A stretch of 64,000 bases of DNA from Aequorivita lipolytica. GTDB lineage: Bacteria; Bacteroidota; Bacteroidia; Flavobacteriales; Flavobacteriaceae. The position numbers were made by a program, and so were the translations under genes. Under the pieces are notes generated by a model. It did no database searches. It had not been told where the DNA came from and saw only the letters and a list, made by a program, of their open reading frames with translations. Positions 27,143 through 35,276 of this stretch are shown here, in pieces; positions within the stretch are counted from its first letter, which is position 1, and each line of letters begins with the position of its first letter. The stretch lies in contig NZ_VORU01000005.1 of the NCBI RefSeq assembly GCF_007997135.1, positions 62,001 to 126,000 of the forward strand, written 5' to 3'.

Positions 27143-27181
27143 GTAAAAAAAATGAACTCCTTCGCTGAAGCCTCGGAGTTT
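27143..27181 (-). terminator. Hairpin plus T-run in the leuS leader / after the UbiA gene
   Basis: On the minus strand AAACTCC (27181-27175) pairs with GGAGTT (27160-27155), followed by CATTTTTTTT (27154-27145). It could terminate the upstream UbiA transcript or act as an attenuator, since it starts about 5 bases after a -7 box and ends 15 bases before the leuS ATG. It resembles the tyrS leader hairpin. Confidence 0.6.
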
Positions 27182-27186
27182 GGGGA

Positions 27187-27194
27187 CAAATTTA
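27187..27194 (-). promoter_or_regulatory. Promoter -7 box TAAATTTG for leuS
   Basis: Exact TAnnTTTG on the minus strand, 58 bases upstream of the leuS ATG and directly ahead of the leader hairpin. Confidence 0.45.
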
Positions 27195-27224
27195 AGGTTT
27201 ATTGAAGAAGTAAAACCCTATAAT

Positions 27225-28103
27225 TTAAAAATTTGGATGTAATAAATTTCCAGAATAAAGTACCCAAATCATTGAAAGGATTGCTGAAATATTAATAGCG
27301 ATCCCGAAGAGTTTCATTTGCGCTACGGTATAAGGTTTGTTTTTGAAAAAAACGAAAATATCCAAAATAAGCCACAAGGAAAAAGCAAACAAAAAACCCG
27401 ACAGCACCCAATCATCAAACCAAAATTTTAAGATGTACACTTCAAATAAAAGCAGAAAAAGCATAAGAAACTTTGCCTTTTTTCTTCCTATTAAAACTGC
27501 TGTAGTTTTCTTTCTGGCCAATTTATCCGGTTCTATGTCCATTATTTCCCCAGCAATGTGGGCCTGAAATGCAAATAGTGAAAGATAAAGCAATGTTTGC
27601 CACGGAATCATTTCCAAATCGTTCAAAAGAATACTGAAAAGTGCGGTAAAAACGTAACCAACCTGCATTAAAATCTCGAATGGTGGGCGCTCTTTAATGC
27701 GAAAAGGTTTGTAATTATAAATGATATTAATAACAATCATAAACAAAAGCAAAATAAACAATTCACCACCCCCAACATATGAGAAATAGGCTAGAAAAGG
27801 TACCATTACAATAAAAATATTGCGCGGCACGCTTGCCAATTTTTCTTTGCTTAGTTTGGCTCCAAATAGATAATTTCCTTTCCTTGGGTTTAATGAATCT
27901 GCCTTTCCATCGGTAAAGTCATTCAAGCCATAAACTAAGAAATTCAATGGAAATGTTACAAAGAAGAGGCCAACCCAGAAAAGTGGCTTCTCCCAAAAAT
28001 TTGAAGATAGTCCAAAAGGGACTAAATAAATCCAAATTGTTGGAAACCATAGTCCCGGCCGGGAGATTTTTAGGGCTTTCAGTAGATTCTTGATAGTAGC
28101 AAT
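27225..28103 (-). CDS. UbiA-family prenyltransferase with non-standard start codon
   Basis: A polytopic UbiA prenyltransferase with both Asp-rich motifs: NDFTDGKAD (first) and DIEPDKLARKKT (second), separated by membrane helices. A reading from the TTG at 27947 would lose the first helix. The frame is open upstream to 28118 and encodes LKALKISRPGLWFPTIWIYL, the expected family N-terminus. No ATG, GTG or TTG precedes that segment; candidates are ATT at 28103 or CTG at 28082. The ATT start (about 292 residues) is given here. The prenyl acceptor is unknown; such proteins in flavobacteria act on quinones or carotenoid-like lipids. It is divergent from ftsX. Confidence 0.72.
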   Translation of the reverse strand: MATIKNLLKALKISRPGLWFPTIWIYLVPFGLSSNFWEKPLFWVGLFFVTFPLNFLVYGLNDFTDGKADSLNPRKGNYLFGAKLSKEKLASVPRNIFIVMVPFLAYFSYVGGGELFILLLFMIVINIIYNYKPFRIKERPPFEILMQVGYVFTALFSILLNDLEMIPWQTLLYLSLFAFQAHIAGEIMDIEPDKLARKKTTAVLIGRKKAKFLMLFLLLFEVYILKFWFDDWVLSGFLFAFSLWLILDIFVFFKNKPYTVAQMKLFGIAINISAILSMIWVLYSGNLLHPNF

Positions 28104-28217
28104 TAAATTTAAGGCGCTTCAAATTTAATCTTATTATAACAAATCGGAAACTTTCAGCGTTGTTTAACACAAGATGCAAAATTACTTGTATTTTTACGCC
28201 AAAATTTAGCAAACCTT

Positions 28218-29096
28218 ATGAGTTCTTCTTTTGAAAAATACCAAAAACGCAGGTTGATTTCTTCCTATTTTTCAGTGGTCATTAGTATTTCTTTGGTACT
28301 TTTTCTCTTGGGATTGTTGGGATTGTTGGTATTGAATTCAAAAAAAGTAGCCGATTATTTTAAGGAACAAATAGCAATTACCGTCTTTCTGAAAGACACT
28401 GCAAAAGAGGTTGAAATTACACAACTCAAGCAAAGTCTCGCGTTGGCAGAGTTTACAAAATCTGCAAATTTTGTTTCGAAAGAAGACGCAGCGAAGGAGC
28501 ACCAAGAAACTTTGGGCGAGAATTTTATTGAATATTTGGGCGATAATCCACTGCAAAACAGCATAGACGTTTATATTTTGGCAGATTACGTTACGCCACA
28601 AAAAATGGAGGAAATAACTAACGAACTGAAAAACAAGAATTTTGTTGATGATGTAATTTATGACAAACCTTTAATCGCGCAGCTTACTGAAAATGTACAA
28701 AGAATAAGTTTTTGGGTTTTAGTAATTAGCGGAATTTTTACCTTTATCGCTGTGTTGCTTATAAACAGCAGTATTCGACTTTCTATTTATTCAAAACGAT
28801 TTACTATAAAAACGATGCAAATGGTTGGCGCAACTAAAAAATTTATTCGCAAACCCTTTGTTTGGAAAAGTGTCCGCCTGGGGATAGTAGGAGCAATTGT
28901 AGCTATGATTGGGATGGGCATAGTTCTTTATTACTTAAACGAAAGCTTTCCACAACTTCAATTATTAAGCGATCCTGTATTGTTGGGAGTGCTCTTTGCA
29001 ATTATATTTTTGATGGGCGTTTTAATAACCTGGATCAGCACTTTTATTGCTACACAACGTTTTTTAAATTTGCGCACCGATGATTTGTATTATTAA
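28218..29096 (+). CDS. ftsX: Cell division protein FtsX
   Basis: A 292-residue ABC-transporter-type permease of the FtsEX complex, which controls peptidoglycan hydrolases at the septum. One N-terminal transmembrane helix (about 20-42) precedes an extracytoplasmic domain, then three helices with the FtsX signature RLSIYSKRFTIKTMQMVGAT in the cytoplasmic loop. ftsE is not in the window. It is followed by DUF3098, uppP and truB, a conserved flavobacterial order. Confidence 0.92.
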   Translation: MSSSFEKYQKRRLISSYFSVVISISLVLFLLGLLGLLVLNSKKVADYFKEQIAITVFLKDTAKEVEITQLKQSLALAEFTKSANFVSKEDAAKEHQETLGENFIEYLGDNPLQNSIDVYILADYVTPQKMEEITNELKNKNFVDDVIYDKPLIAQLTENVQRISFWVLVISGIFTFIAVLLINSSIRLSIYSKRFTIKTMQMVGATKKFIRKPFVWKSVRLGIVGAIVAMIGMGIVLYYLNESFPQLQLLSDPVLLGVLFAIIFLMGVLITWISTFIATQRFLNLRTDDLYY

Positions 29097-29122
29097 CCGT
29101 TCATCTAGGTACTAGAAACCTG

Positions 29123-29130
29123 TAACTTTG
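29123..29130 (+). promoter_or_regulatory. Promoter -7 box TAACTTTG for DUF3098-uppP-truB
   Basis: Exact TAnnTTTG, 26 bases upstream of the DUF3098 ATG, in a short region with repeated CTGTAAC words. Suggests an internal promoter after ftsX. Confidence 0.45.
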
Positions 29131-29156
29131 AACTTGTAACCTGTAACCTTTTTATA

Positions 29157-29420
29157 ATGGGAGAGAAAAAACGAAAAGAGGATTTTAAACCAGAATTTGT
29201 TTTTGAGAGAAAAAATTACACTTTTATGCTCATAGGCGTCGTTTTTATTGCGCTTGGTTTTATTTTGATGACTGGAGGAGGAAGCGACGATCCAAACGTT
29301 TTCAATCCTGAAATTTACAATTGGCGCCGCATTCGTTTAGCTCCAGCCCTCGTGCTTTTAGGCTTTGCAATTGAAGTGTATGCCATTTTATTGAAACCCG
29401 ATAGCAAAGAAGAAAATTAG
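29157..29420 (+). CDS. DUF3098 small membrane protein
   Basis: An 87-residue protein with two transmembrane helices: [19 protein letters not shown] and a C-terminal [19 protein letters not shown]. The loop [17 protein letters not shown] is the DUF3098 signature. Function unknown; it is almost always found between ftsX and uppP in Bacteroidota, suggesting a link to envelope synthesis. Its stop overlaps the uppP GTG start by one base. Confidence 0.85.
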   Translation: MGEKKRKEDFKPEFVFERKNYTFMLIGVVFIALGFILMTGGGSDDPNVFNPEIYNWRRIRLAPALVLLGFAIEVYAILLKPDSKEEN

Positions 29421-30205
29421 TGGATACATTACAAGCCGTCGTTCTTGCAATTATTGAAGGACTTACCGAATTTTTACCCGTTTCTTCAACGGGACATATG
29501 ATAATCGCCTCTTCCTTTTTTGGAATTGCTGGCGATGATTTTACCAAGCTTTTTACCATCGTTATCCAGCTGGGAACCATTATGAGCGTTGTGGTGTTAT
29601 ACTTTAAACGTTTTTTTCAGAGTATGGATTTTTACTACAAGCTTTTTGTAGCTTTTCTTCCTGCGGTATTTTTAGGACTTCTTTTAAGCGATTTTATTGA
29701 TAGTCTTTTAGAAAACCCAATTACCGTTGCGGTTTCTTTAATTATTGGCGGATTTATTCTCTTAAAAGTGGACGATTGGTTTGGCGATGGAGAAGAAACT
29801 GAAATTTCATATTTAACAGCTTTAAAAATTGGTTTCTTTCAATGTTTGGCAATGATCCCTGGCGTTTCGCGAAGTGGTGCGAGCATTGTAGGTGGTATGA
29901 GCCAGAAACTTTCAAGAACTGTGGCTGCAGAATTTTCTTTCTTTTTGGCAATTCCAACAATGTTGGGAGCTACGGTAAAGAAAAGTTATGACTATTACGA
30001 AGCAGGATTTCAGCTTTCTTCAGAACAAGTTAATTTACTGATAATTGGGAACGTTATTGGTTTTATCGTGGCTTTAGTCGCTATCAAATCTTTCATAAAC
30101 TACTTGAGCAAACACGGTTTTAAGATATTCGGCTACTATCGCATTATTGCTGGAATCGCTGTTTTATTAATTCACTTTTTCATTCAAGAACTTACAGTAA
30201 TTTAA
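29420..30205 (+). CDS. uppP: Undecaprenyl-diphosphate phosphatase
   Basis: A 261-residue integral membrane phosphatase (BacA/UppP) that recycles undecaprenyl pyrophosphate to the monophosphate carrier for cell wall synthesis; it also gives bacitracin tolerance in known homologues. Motif 1 [15 protein letters not shown] with catalytic Glu and motif 2 [10 protein letters not shown] with catalytic Arg/Ser are intact. The start is GTG overlapping the DUF3098 stop (TAGTG), and the stop overlaps the truB ATG (TAATG), so translation is coupled along the operon. Confidence 0.95.
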   Translation: MDTLQAVVLAIIEGLTEFLPVSSTGHMIIASSFFGIAGDDFTKLFTIVIQLGTIMSVVVLYFKRFFQSMDFYYKLFVAFLPAVFLGLLLSDFIDSLLENPITVAVSLIIGGFILLKVDDWFGDGEETEISYLTALKIGFFQCLAMIPGVSRSGASIVGGMSQKLSRTVAAEFSFFLAIPTMLGATVKKSYDYYEAGFQLSSEQVNLLIIGNVIGFIVALVAIKSFINYLSKHGFKIFGYYRIIAGIAVLLIHFFIQELTVI

Positions 30206-30894
30206 TGACTGCGGAAGACTACAAAGAAGGCCAAGTAATTTTGATAGACAAGCCATTGGAGTGGACTTCATTCCAAGCAGTGAATAAAGTGCGTTGGTTA
30301 ATCAGAAAATCTTTCGGAATTAATAAAATAAAAGTGGGTCACGCAGGTACTCTCGATCCTTTAGCTACCGGGCTTTTGATTATTTGTTCCGGAAAATTGA
30401 CAAAAAAAATAGATACTTTTCAAGCGCAGGAAAAGGAATATACGGGAACATTCACTTTGGGCGCAACCACGCCCAGTTACGATTTGGAAACTGAAGTTGA
30501 TAAAACTTTTGACATTTCAAAAATTACTTCAGAAAAAATACATGAAGCTACAAAACTATTTTTGGGCGAAATAAAACAACAGCCCCCAATTTTTTCAGCT
30601 TTGAAAAAAGATGGAAAACGCTTGTATGAATTCGCCCGAAGCGGTGAAGAAGTTGAAATTCCCTTTAGAACCGTCACCATTTCAGAATTTGAAATAACGA
30701 AAATTGAGCTTCCAAATGTTGCTTTCAGAGTGGTTTGCAGTAAAGGGACGTACATTCGCTCGCTAGCAAATGATTTTGGAAAAGCTTTAGAAAGTGGTGC
30801 CCATCTTTCTGCTTTGCGAAGAACCCGAATTGGAAAATTTTCTGTGCAAAATGCTATTGGGATTGATGCTTTTGAAGCCTCACTCCCAAGTTAA
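30205..30894 (+). CDS. truB: tRNA pseudouridine(55) synthase TruB
   Basis: A 229-residue pseudouridine synthase that modifies U55 of the T-loop. The catalytic Asp lies in GHAGTLDPLATGLL, with conserved KEYTGTFTLG, QQPPIFSALKKDGKRLYE and RVVCSKGTYIRSLA. The start ATG overlaps the uppP stop. It lacks a long C-terminal PUA extension, as in many Bacteroidota. Confidence 0.95.
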   Translation: MTAEDYKEGQVILIDKPLEWTSFQAVNKVRWLIRKSFGINKIKVGHAGTLDPLATGLLIICSGKLTKKIDTFQAQEKEYTGTFTLGATTPSYDLETEVDKTFDISKITSEKIHEATKLFLGEIKQQPPIFSALKKDGKRLYEFARSGEEVEIPFRTVTISEFEITKIELPNVAFRVVCSKGTYIRSLANDFGKALESGAHLSALRRTRIGKFSVQNAIGIDAFEASLPS

Positions 30895-30965
30895 AATAAC
30901 GCCAATACCCTCCTAATTTTCAACAGTTTTGTGGAATTTTGCTGAAAATTTCGGTACTTGCAATA

Positions 30966-31688
30966 ATGAATTTAAATTATTCATACAGAGCTTTCCTCAT
31001 AACTTCCCTACTTACGGGCTGTTTGGTGCTTTTACTTTTCAGTGTAAAACTTTCCAAAGAACAGGAAGAAAGCAACGAAGAAACCTATGACGTTGTTATG
31101 GCAACTGAGGAATTACTGCCCGAAGATCTTGCCATTGCTGAGCTTACCCCAGAAAAAGTAAAAATTGAAACCAACCGTGCTTATAACGAAGCTGAAAACT
31201 TCATCTCTTCCGTAGAAAATGACGACCAAGAAATAACTGAGACCACCGAGGGCAAACTTCAGGAAATGAACGATGCCATGGAAGATTCAAAAAATGATAA
31301 CGGCACGGGAACTTCGGTTATAACAAAACCCGTAAAGGAAAAAAAGAAGAAATTCTCTAATAGCGAAAGCGGTAAAGAGAACGATGCAGTTGTGAAAAGT
31401 GGCAATAGGAATACAACGATAAGCTATCAATTAATAAACCGAAAAGATATAGAGCTTCCCAACCCTGTGTATACATGTTATGGTTTTGGAAAGGTGGTGA
31501 TAAACATTGAAGTAAGCAATCTAGGGAAAATAGTTAAAAGTTCATACAACAAAACTGCTTCCTCCACTTCCAATGAATGCTTGATTGATGCGGCTTTAGA
31601 TTATGCCGAACAAGCACGGTTTAATACAGATGCTTCAAAAGGCAAACAATTGGGAACTATTACTTTTAACTTTCCAGGCCAACAATAA
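30966..31688 (+). CDS. Membrane-anchored protein, TonB-like organisation
   Basis: A 240-residue protein of uncertain family. One N-terminal membrane helix (FLITSLLTGCLVLLLFSV) is followed by an acidic and then Lys/Ser-rich low-complexity linker (residues about 35-150), and a C-terminal domain with GFGKVVINIEVSNLGKIVKS and a late ECLIDAALDYA pair. This layout resembles TonB-family energy transducers or their relatives, but the usual YP motif is not present. The ATG at 30966 is chosen over a TTG-type start at 30939 because it directly precedes the membrane helix. It may be cotranscribed with truB. Confidence 0.6.
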   Translation: MNLNYSYRAFLITSLLTGCLVLLLFSVKLSKEQEESNEETYDVVMATEELLPEDLAIAELTPEKVKIETNRAYNEAENFISSVENDDQEITETTEGKLQEMNDAMEDSKNDNGTGTSVITKPVKEKKKKFSNSESGKENDAVVKSGNRNTTISYQLINRKDIELPNPVYTCYGFGKVVINIEVSNLGKIVKSSYNKTASSTSNECLIDAALDYAEQARFNTDASKGKQLGTITFNFPGQQ

Positions 31689-31748
31689 TAAGTACGCAGT
31701 AATCAGTAGGCTCGAGATTTATCGCGTGCATTATTTAAAATACTAATT

Positions 31749-32318
31749 ATGATTTCAGAAAAAGTGCGCTGTGGTTGGTGCGGAACCGATGAGCTTTATG
31801 TGAAATACCACGATCAGGAATGGGGTTTGCCCGTTAAGGATGACGCAACTTTTTTTGAATTTCTGCTTTTGGAAACCTTTCAAGCTGGATTGAGCTGGCT
31901 AACGATTCTTCGAAAACGTGAAAATTTCAGAAAAGCTTTTGATAATTTCAACTATAAAGAAATCGCCAAATACGACCAAGCCAAAATTGATGCGCTACTT
32001 CAAGATGAAGGAATTATTCGCAACAAATTGAAAGTTCATTCTACAGTTACAAATGCAACGCTTTTTATGGAAATCCAAAAAGAATTTGGCAGTTTCAGTA
32101 ATTATATTTGGCGTTTTGTAGACAATAAGCCTCTTAAAAGTGTTTGGAAAACCTATAAAGAAGCACCAGCAACAATAGCTGAAAGTGATGCTTTGAGCAA
32201 AGATTTAAAAAAACGAGGGTTCAAATTTGTGGGCAGTACGGTGGTGTATGCATTTATGCAAGCCACAGGTTTAGTAAATGACCACGTAACAGATTGCTTC
32301 CGTTATAACGAGGTTTAA
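31749..32318 (+). CDS. tag: DNA-3-methyladenine glycosylase I
   Basis: A 189-residue Tag-family base-excision glycosylase removing 3-methyladenine. The N-terminal zinc-binding and lesion-recognition segment CGWCGTDELYVKYHDQEWG and the C-terminal FVGSTVVYAFMQATGLVNDH with the zinc His are intact. LETFQAGLSWLTILRKRE is the helix-hairpin-helix region. It acts in alkylation repair, like the ATL protein at 5.6 kb. It overlaps nothing but abuts the convergent TPR gene. Confidence 0.95.
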   Translation: MISEKVRCGWCGTDELYVKYHDQEWGLPVKDDATFFEFLLLETFQAGLSWLTILRKRENFRKAFDNFNYKEIAKYDQAKIDALLQDEGIIRNKLKVHSTVTNATLFMEIQKEFGSFSNYIWRFVDNKPLKSVWKTYKEAPATIAESDALSKDLKKRGFKFVGSTVVYAFMQATGLVNDHVTDCFRYNEV

Positions 32319-32687
32319 TTATTTTAGAAATGAAATGCTCTGTAAACTTCGCGAATTAGTTACTGCCACGGCTTTTAAGGCTTGATTGTATTGATTTTCA
32401 ATTTCGGGATCTGTATTTTTCTCTTCAGAAAATAATTTCTGAAACCAAGCAACCGCTTTACCATATTCACTTTTGAAATAATATGTCGTAGCCAATTTTT
32501 TATAAATAAGAGGGGTTCCGTAGCCTTCCTCTACCACTTGTTCATACACCCGAGCCACGTCAATGTCTTTATTGACATCAGTTTTGTGAAGTTTCGATTG
32601 CGAAAAGGAAATTGCAGAAATACCAGTAAATAAAAAACAAAAAAGCAGTTTTCGTTTAGTAATCATATGGGATAATGAGTTTTTCAC
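32319..32687 (-). CDS. Small exported TPR-like protein
   Basis: A 122-residue protein with a signal peptide (KLLFCFLFTGISAISFSQS) and a tetratricopeptide-like segment: ARVYEQVVEEGYGTPLIYKK then YFKSEYGKAVAWFQKLF. Similar segments form the N-terminal TPR part of flavobacterial OmpA-like T9SS-associated proteins, but here no further domain follows. The start could also be the internal MITKRKLLF eight residues on. Function unknown. Confidence 0.6.
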   Translation of the reverse strand: MKNSLSHMITKRKLLFCFLFTGISAISFSQSKLHKTDVNKDIDVARVYEQVVEEGYGTPLIYKKLATTYYFKSEYGKAVAWFQKLFSEEKNTDPEIENQYNQALKAVAVTNSRSLQSISFLK

Positions 32688-32879
32688 GAATAATTATGTT
32701 TATGGGGATGCAGTTATTCGCGAGGTTTGTTATCCAAAAGAACTAAAAATCTTCCAATTTATTGCCGTCAGCGAAGAATTTAACACATTCTGAGTAGCTT
32801 TTCGCTCTAATAAAATTGTGTTTTCAGTAGTTCTTCTTCGTTGATATTGAGCTTTTTAAAGTTTAGGTCATTAAGTTTT

Positions 32880-32915
32880 ATTGAAAAAGCCACAAGAGAT
32901 TATGGCTTTTTCAAT
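32880..32915. terminator. Bidirectional terminator after the deiminase gene
   Basis: Perfect 13-base arms (32880-32892 and 32903-32915) around a 10-base loop, with A- and T-runs at the stem base. It lies 23 bases beyond the deiminase stop on the minus strand. Confidence 0.8.
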
Positions 32916-32938
32916 AAAATTATATTTTAAAAATTGGA

Positions 32939-34687
32939 TTACAACTTAATGACCTTTTTATGAATTTTTCCGAAGTCGCCTTCAAAAGAAACTAATAGTG
33001 TTCCTCGCCAATTTTGGTTAAGGTCCAACGTTATTTTTCCGTTGCCGTTTTCAATATTTGCATCATACAATTTCTGACCCAAAAGGTTATGGATTTTTAC
33101 ATTTACTGGACCTTGAATGGCATTCATATTAAAAGAGACCTTGCCATTTGTTGGGTTTGGATAGGCCGCTGAAATATGATTTTGCGCCCAGTCGTCTGCC
33201 GATAAGTTTTCCACTTGAATAGTCCAATAACCCGCAGGCGCTACGATGGGGCGGTTCAATTCTTTTCCTGAAAGAGCCTTGGCCCATATATAATATTCTA
33301 TATTAACGGGGGAATTTGGAATAGTCAAATCTGCAGTCCAATTATCAGAATTGGATGGTTTCATTTCAATTTCGTTATAAGTCGTTGAACCCTCTTCTCT
33401 CCAAAAAACTTTGGCTTCTGACACAATTGAAATATGCCTCATATATGCATCAATAGTTACTGTACTTCCGGCATTAGCCTCGTCAATAGGTTGATGCACA
33501 ATCCAAAGTGGATCTGCAACGCCGATAGTATGTGTAATACAATGAATAGCGCCTTTGGAATTAATCAAGTTTTCCCCTGGATTATCCACATCTATCCCAA
33601 CAATATTGTAACCCGGTAACATTTCTTGATATTTTGCCAATGCCGGTGCATCTACTTCTGCACGATATGTGGGAACCATAATGGTTTTGTTTACAAAAAC
33701 AGCATTGCTGAATGTATTGTATGGCCCGCCAGTGTTGGGGTAGTTTCCACCTGTACTGGGCGGTGCATCAATCCATTCAATATTATACGGTGTGCCAAAA
33801 GGCGATTGAAAATTATCTAAAACATATTGAATGTTTGCTTCAATCTGCGGGCCGTCTGCTACTCCAGGAGGATATTTGCTCACAAGGATTGTTTCTTCGT
33901 CCAGCAATTTCATATGCATATCAATATGATGGATAACATCATAGGGAAGTGTATTCATCTTCACAAAACGGTTAATACCCATATATTCCTGCATAATAGC
34001 ATCTATTTGCGATTCGGTTTTTACGCTTACTCCATAAGGATTTCCGGGAGCATTTTCATCCAAAATTAAGTTTGACGCAAAAGCATTTCCCAAACCGTCA
34101 CTCATATAGTTACCTCCTGTATTCACTAAATCGTTAGTGCCAGAGTTGGTAGTATAAAGAGGAATACCGGCTTGTGCAGCGTGTGCAATAGGCATCACGT
34201 CGTCATTCGGTCGCGGACGGTTGTAGATCCAATCTGTAAGTGCGAGCTCGCCCACATCATCTGAGTATACTGTGTTTCCGGCATAATCGCGAATCCAGAT
34301 ACTATCCCAATCTACGTCCAAGAAAATTACATTGGTAAGATCTACACCATTGGTGGTCAGGTAATTTGCAACTGAAGCCTCGTTTTGGGTGGTGATAATT
34401 ACTTTACACTCCTGTACGCCTGCCTGCACTATTTGTCGGAGAATAATTGGGTATGAAGGATTCCAAGTAACCAAAAGATACTCTACTTCTTCCCATTCCG
34501 CAGCAGCGCGCACAGGGCCAGAAGGCGGTGGTGAAAATCTAGGGCTTGTAAACTGAAATTCCGAAACCAGCGCTTTCTCGGTTTCGGTGAGATTGTGCGG
34601 AAGATTTGGTTTTTCCTGTGAAATGGCGAAAGCGGTCTGCAATGCCATCAACAATACCAGAAGGTATTTTGTGTTGTTATTTTTCAT
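32939..34687 (-). CDS. Secreted agmatine/peptidylarginine-deiminase-like protein with T9SS sorting domain
   Basis: A 582-residue exported protein. A signal peptide (LLVLLMALQTAFAISQ) precedes a guanidino-modifying (PAD_porph/agmatine deiminase) domain over about residues 60-410. Likely catalytic residues: Asp in WIRDYAG (about 134), His and Asp in HIDMHMK (about 254-256) and Cys in GAIHCITHTIG (about 382), the same order as in Porphyromonas peptidylarginine deiminase. A beta domain follows, then a type A sorting domain with AYPNPTNGKVSFNM and terminal KKVIKL. It would be secreted by T9SS. Whether it acts on protein arginine or agmatine is unresolved. Confidence 0.85.
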   Translation of the reverse strand: MKNNNTKYLLVLLMALQTAFAISQEKPNLPHNLTETEKALVSEFQFTSPRFSPPPSGPVRAAAEWEEVEYLLVTWNPSYPIILRQIVQAGVQECKVIITTQNEASVANYLTTNGVDLTNVIFLDVDWDSIWIRDYAGNTVYSDDVGELALTDWIYNRPRPNDDVMPIAHAAQAGIPLYTTNSGTNDLVNTGGNYMSDGLGNAFASNLILDENAPGNPYGVSVKTESQIDAIMQEYMGINRFVKMNTLPYDVIHHIDMHMKLLDEETILVSKYPPGVADGPQIEANIQYVLDNFQSPFGTPYNIEWIDAPPSTGGNYPNTGGPYNTFSNAVFVNKTIMVPTYRAEVDAPALAKYQEMLPGYNIVGIDVDNPGENLINSKGAIHCITHTIGVADPLWIVHQPIDEANAGSTVTIDAYMRHISIVSEAKVFWREEGSTTYNEIEMKPSNSDNWTADLTIPNSPVNIEYYIWAKALSGKELNRPIVAPAGYWTIQVENLSADDWAQNHISAAYPNPTNGKVSFNMNAIQGPVNVKIHNLLGQKLYDANIENGNGKITLDLNQNWRGTLLVSFEGDFGKIHKKVIKL

Positions 34688-34820
34688 AATATTAGCGGAT
34701 TGTGGAATACGAAGATAGAGTTTTAAATTATTTTATAATCAACTAACTAAGCGAAAAAATCAATAGTATCTAAAAGGAAATTTAATTTAAATAGAGTAAT
34801 TAGAGAATAATCGTTTTACT

Positions 34821-35224
34821 CTAAGACCCTTTCAATTGTTGGAGAAGAACCATCTTTTCTTCAGTTTTAAAAAAATTAAATCTTTTGTGTCCATCATCAA
34901 TATTGAATTCAATTCTTCCGAAATCATTATACCACTTTTTATAGAAAATTTTAAGGTTAGAAATTTTTTTCATTTCAAATTGACGATTACTACTTTTCAA
35001 AAACGCATTAGTATAATCTATATGAAGAATATCATTTTCAATCCAGATTTTATCAATGTATGAAAATCTGAAAGTAAATAGGCTATATGCGGTTCCAATA
35101 AAAATCCCATCAAACCAGCAATAAGCACGGAGAGTTCGGAAAACAGACCAATTATAATTACTATAATTGGAACCGCAACAAAAGGAAAATAGCAGTTAAA
35201 GAGTATTTTAAAAGGTCTATTCAT
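34821..35224 (-). pseudogene. Frameshifted small membrane protein gene (PH-domain-like)
   Basis: Two minus-strand frames together make one plausible protein of about 134 residues. The first (from ATG at 35224) gives MNRPFKILFNCYFPFVAVP and two membrane helices up to LIAGLMG. The second, after a one-base shift near 35101-35108 (a short G-run next to a T-run), gives FSYIDKIWIENDILHIDYTN, then MKKISNLKIFYKKWYNDFG and ends VLLQQLKGS at a TAG (34821-34823). The helical hairpin followed by a basic/aromatic beta domain resembles bacterial PH-like proteins. It is either a pseudogene or a one-base sequence error. Confidence 0.6.
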
Positions 35225-35276
35225 AATGCACTTTCAGATATAGCCTTTTTAGAAAATAAGAAAAATTCATTCAGTC

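Noticed and set aside
27919-28212. A 97-codon minus-strand reading frame upstream of the UbiA gene
   Set aside because: It overlaps the UbiA N-terminal coding region in another frame; the UbiA frame there encodes the conserved family N-terminus, so this one is a shadow.
34836-35063. A 75-codon plus-strand frame in the gap after the deiminase gene
   Set aside because: It is the complement of the second half of the frameshifted minus-strand membrane protein, which has the more protein-like composition.
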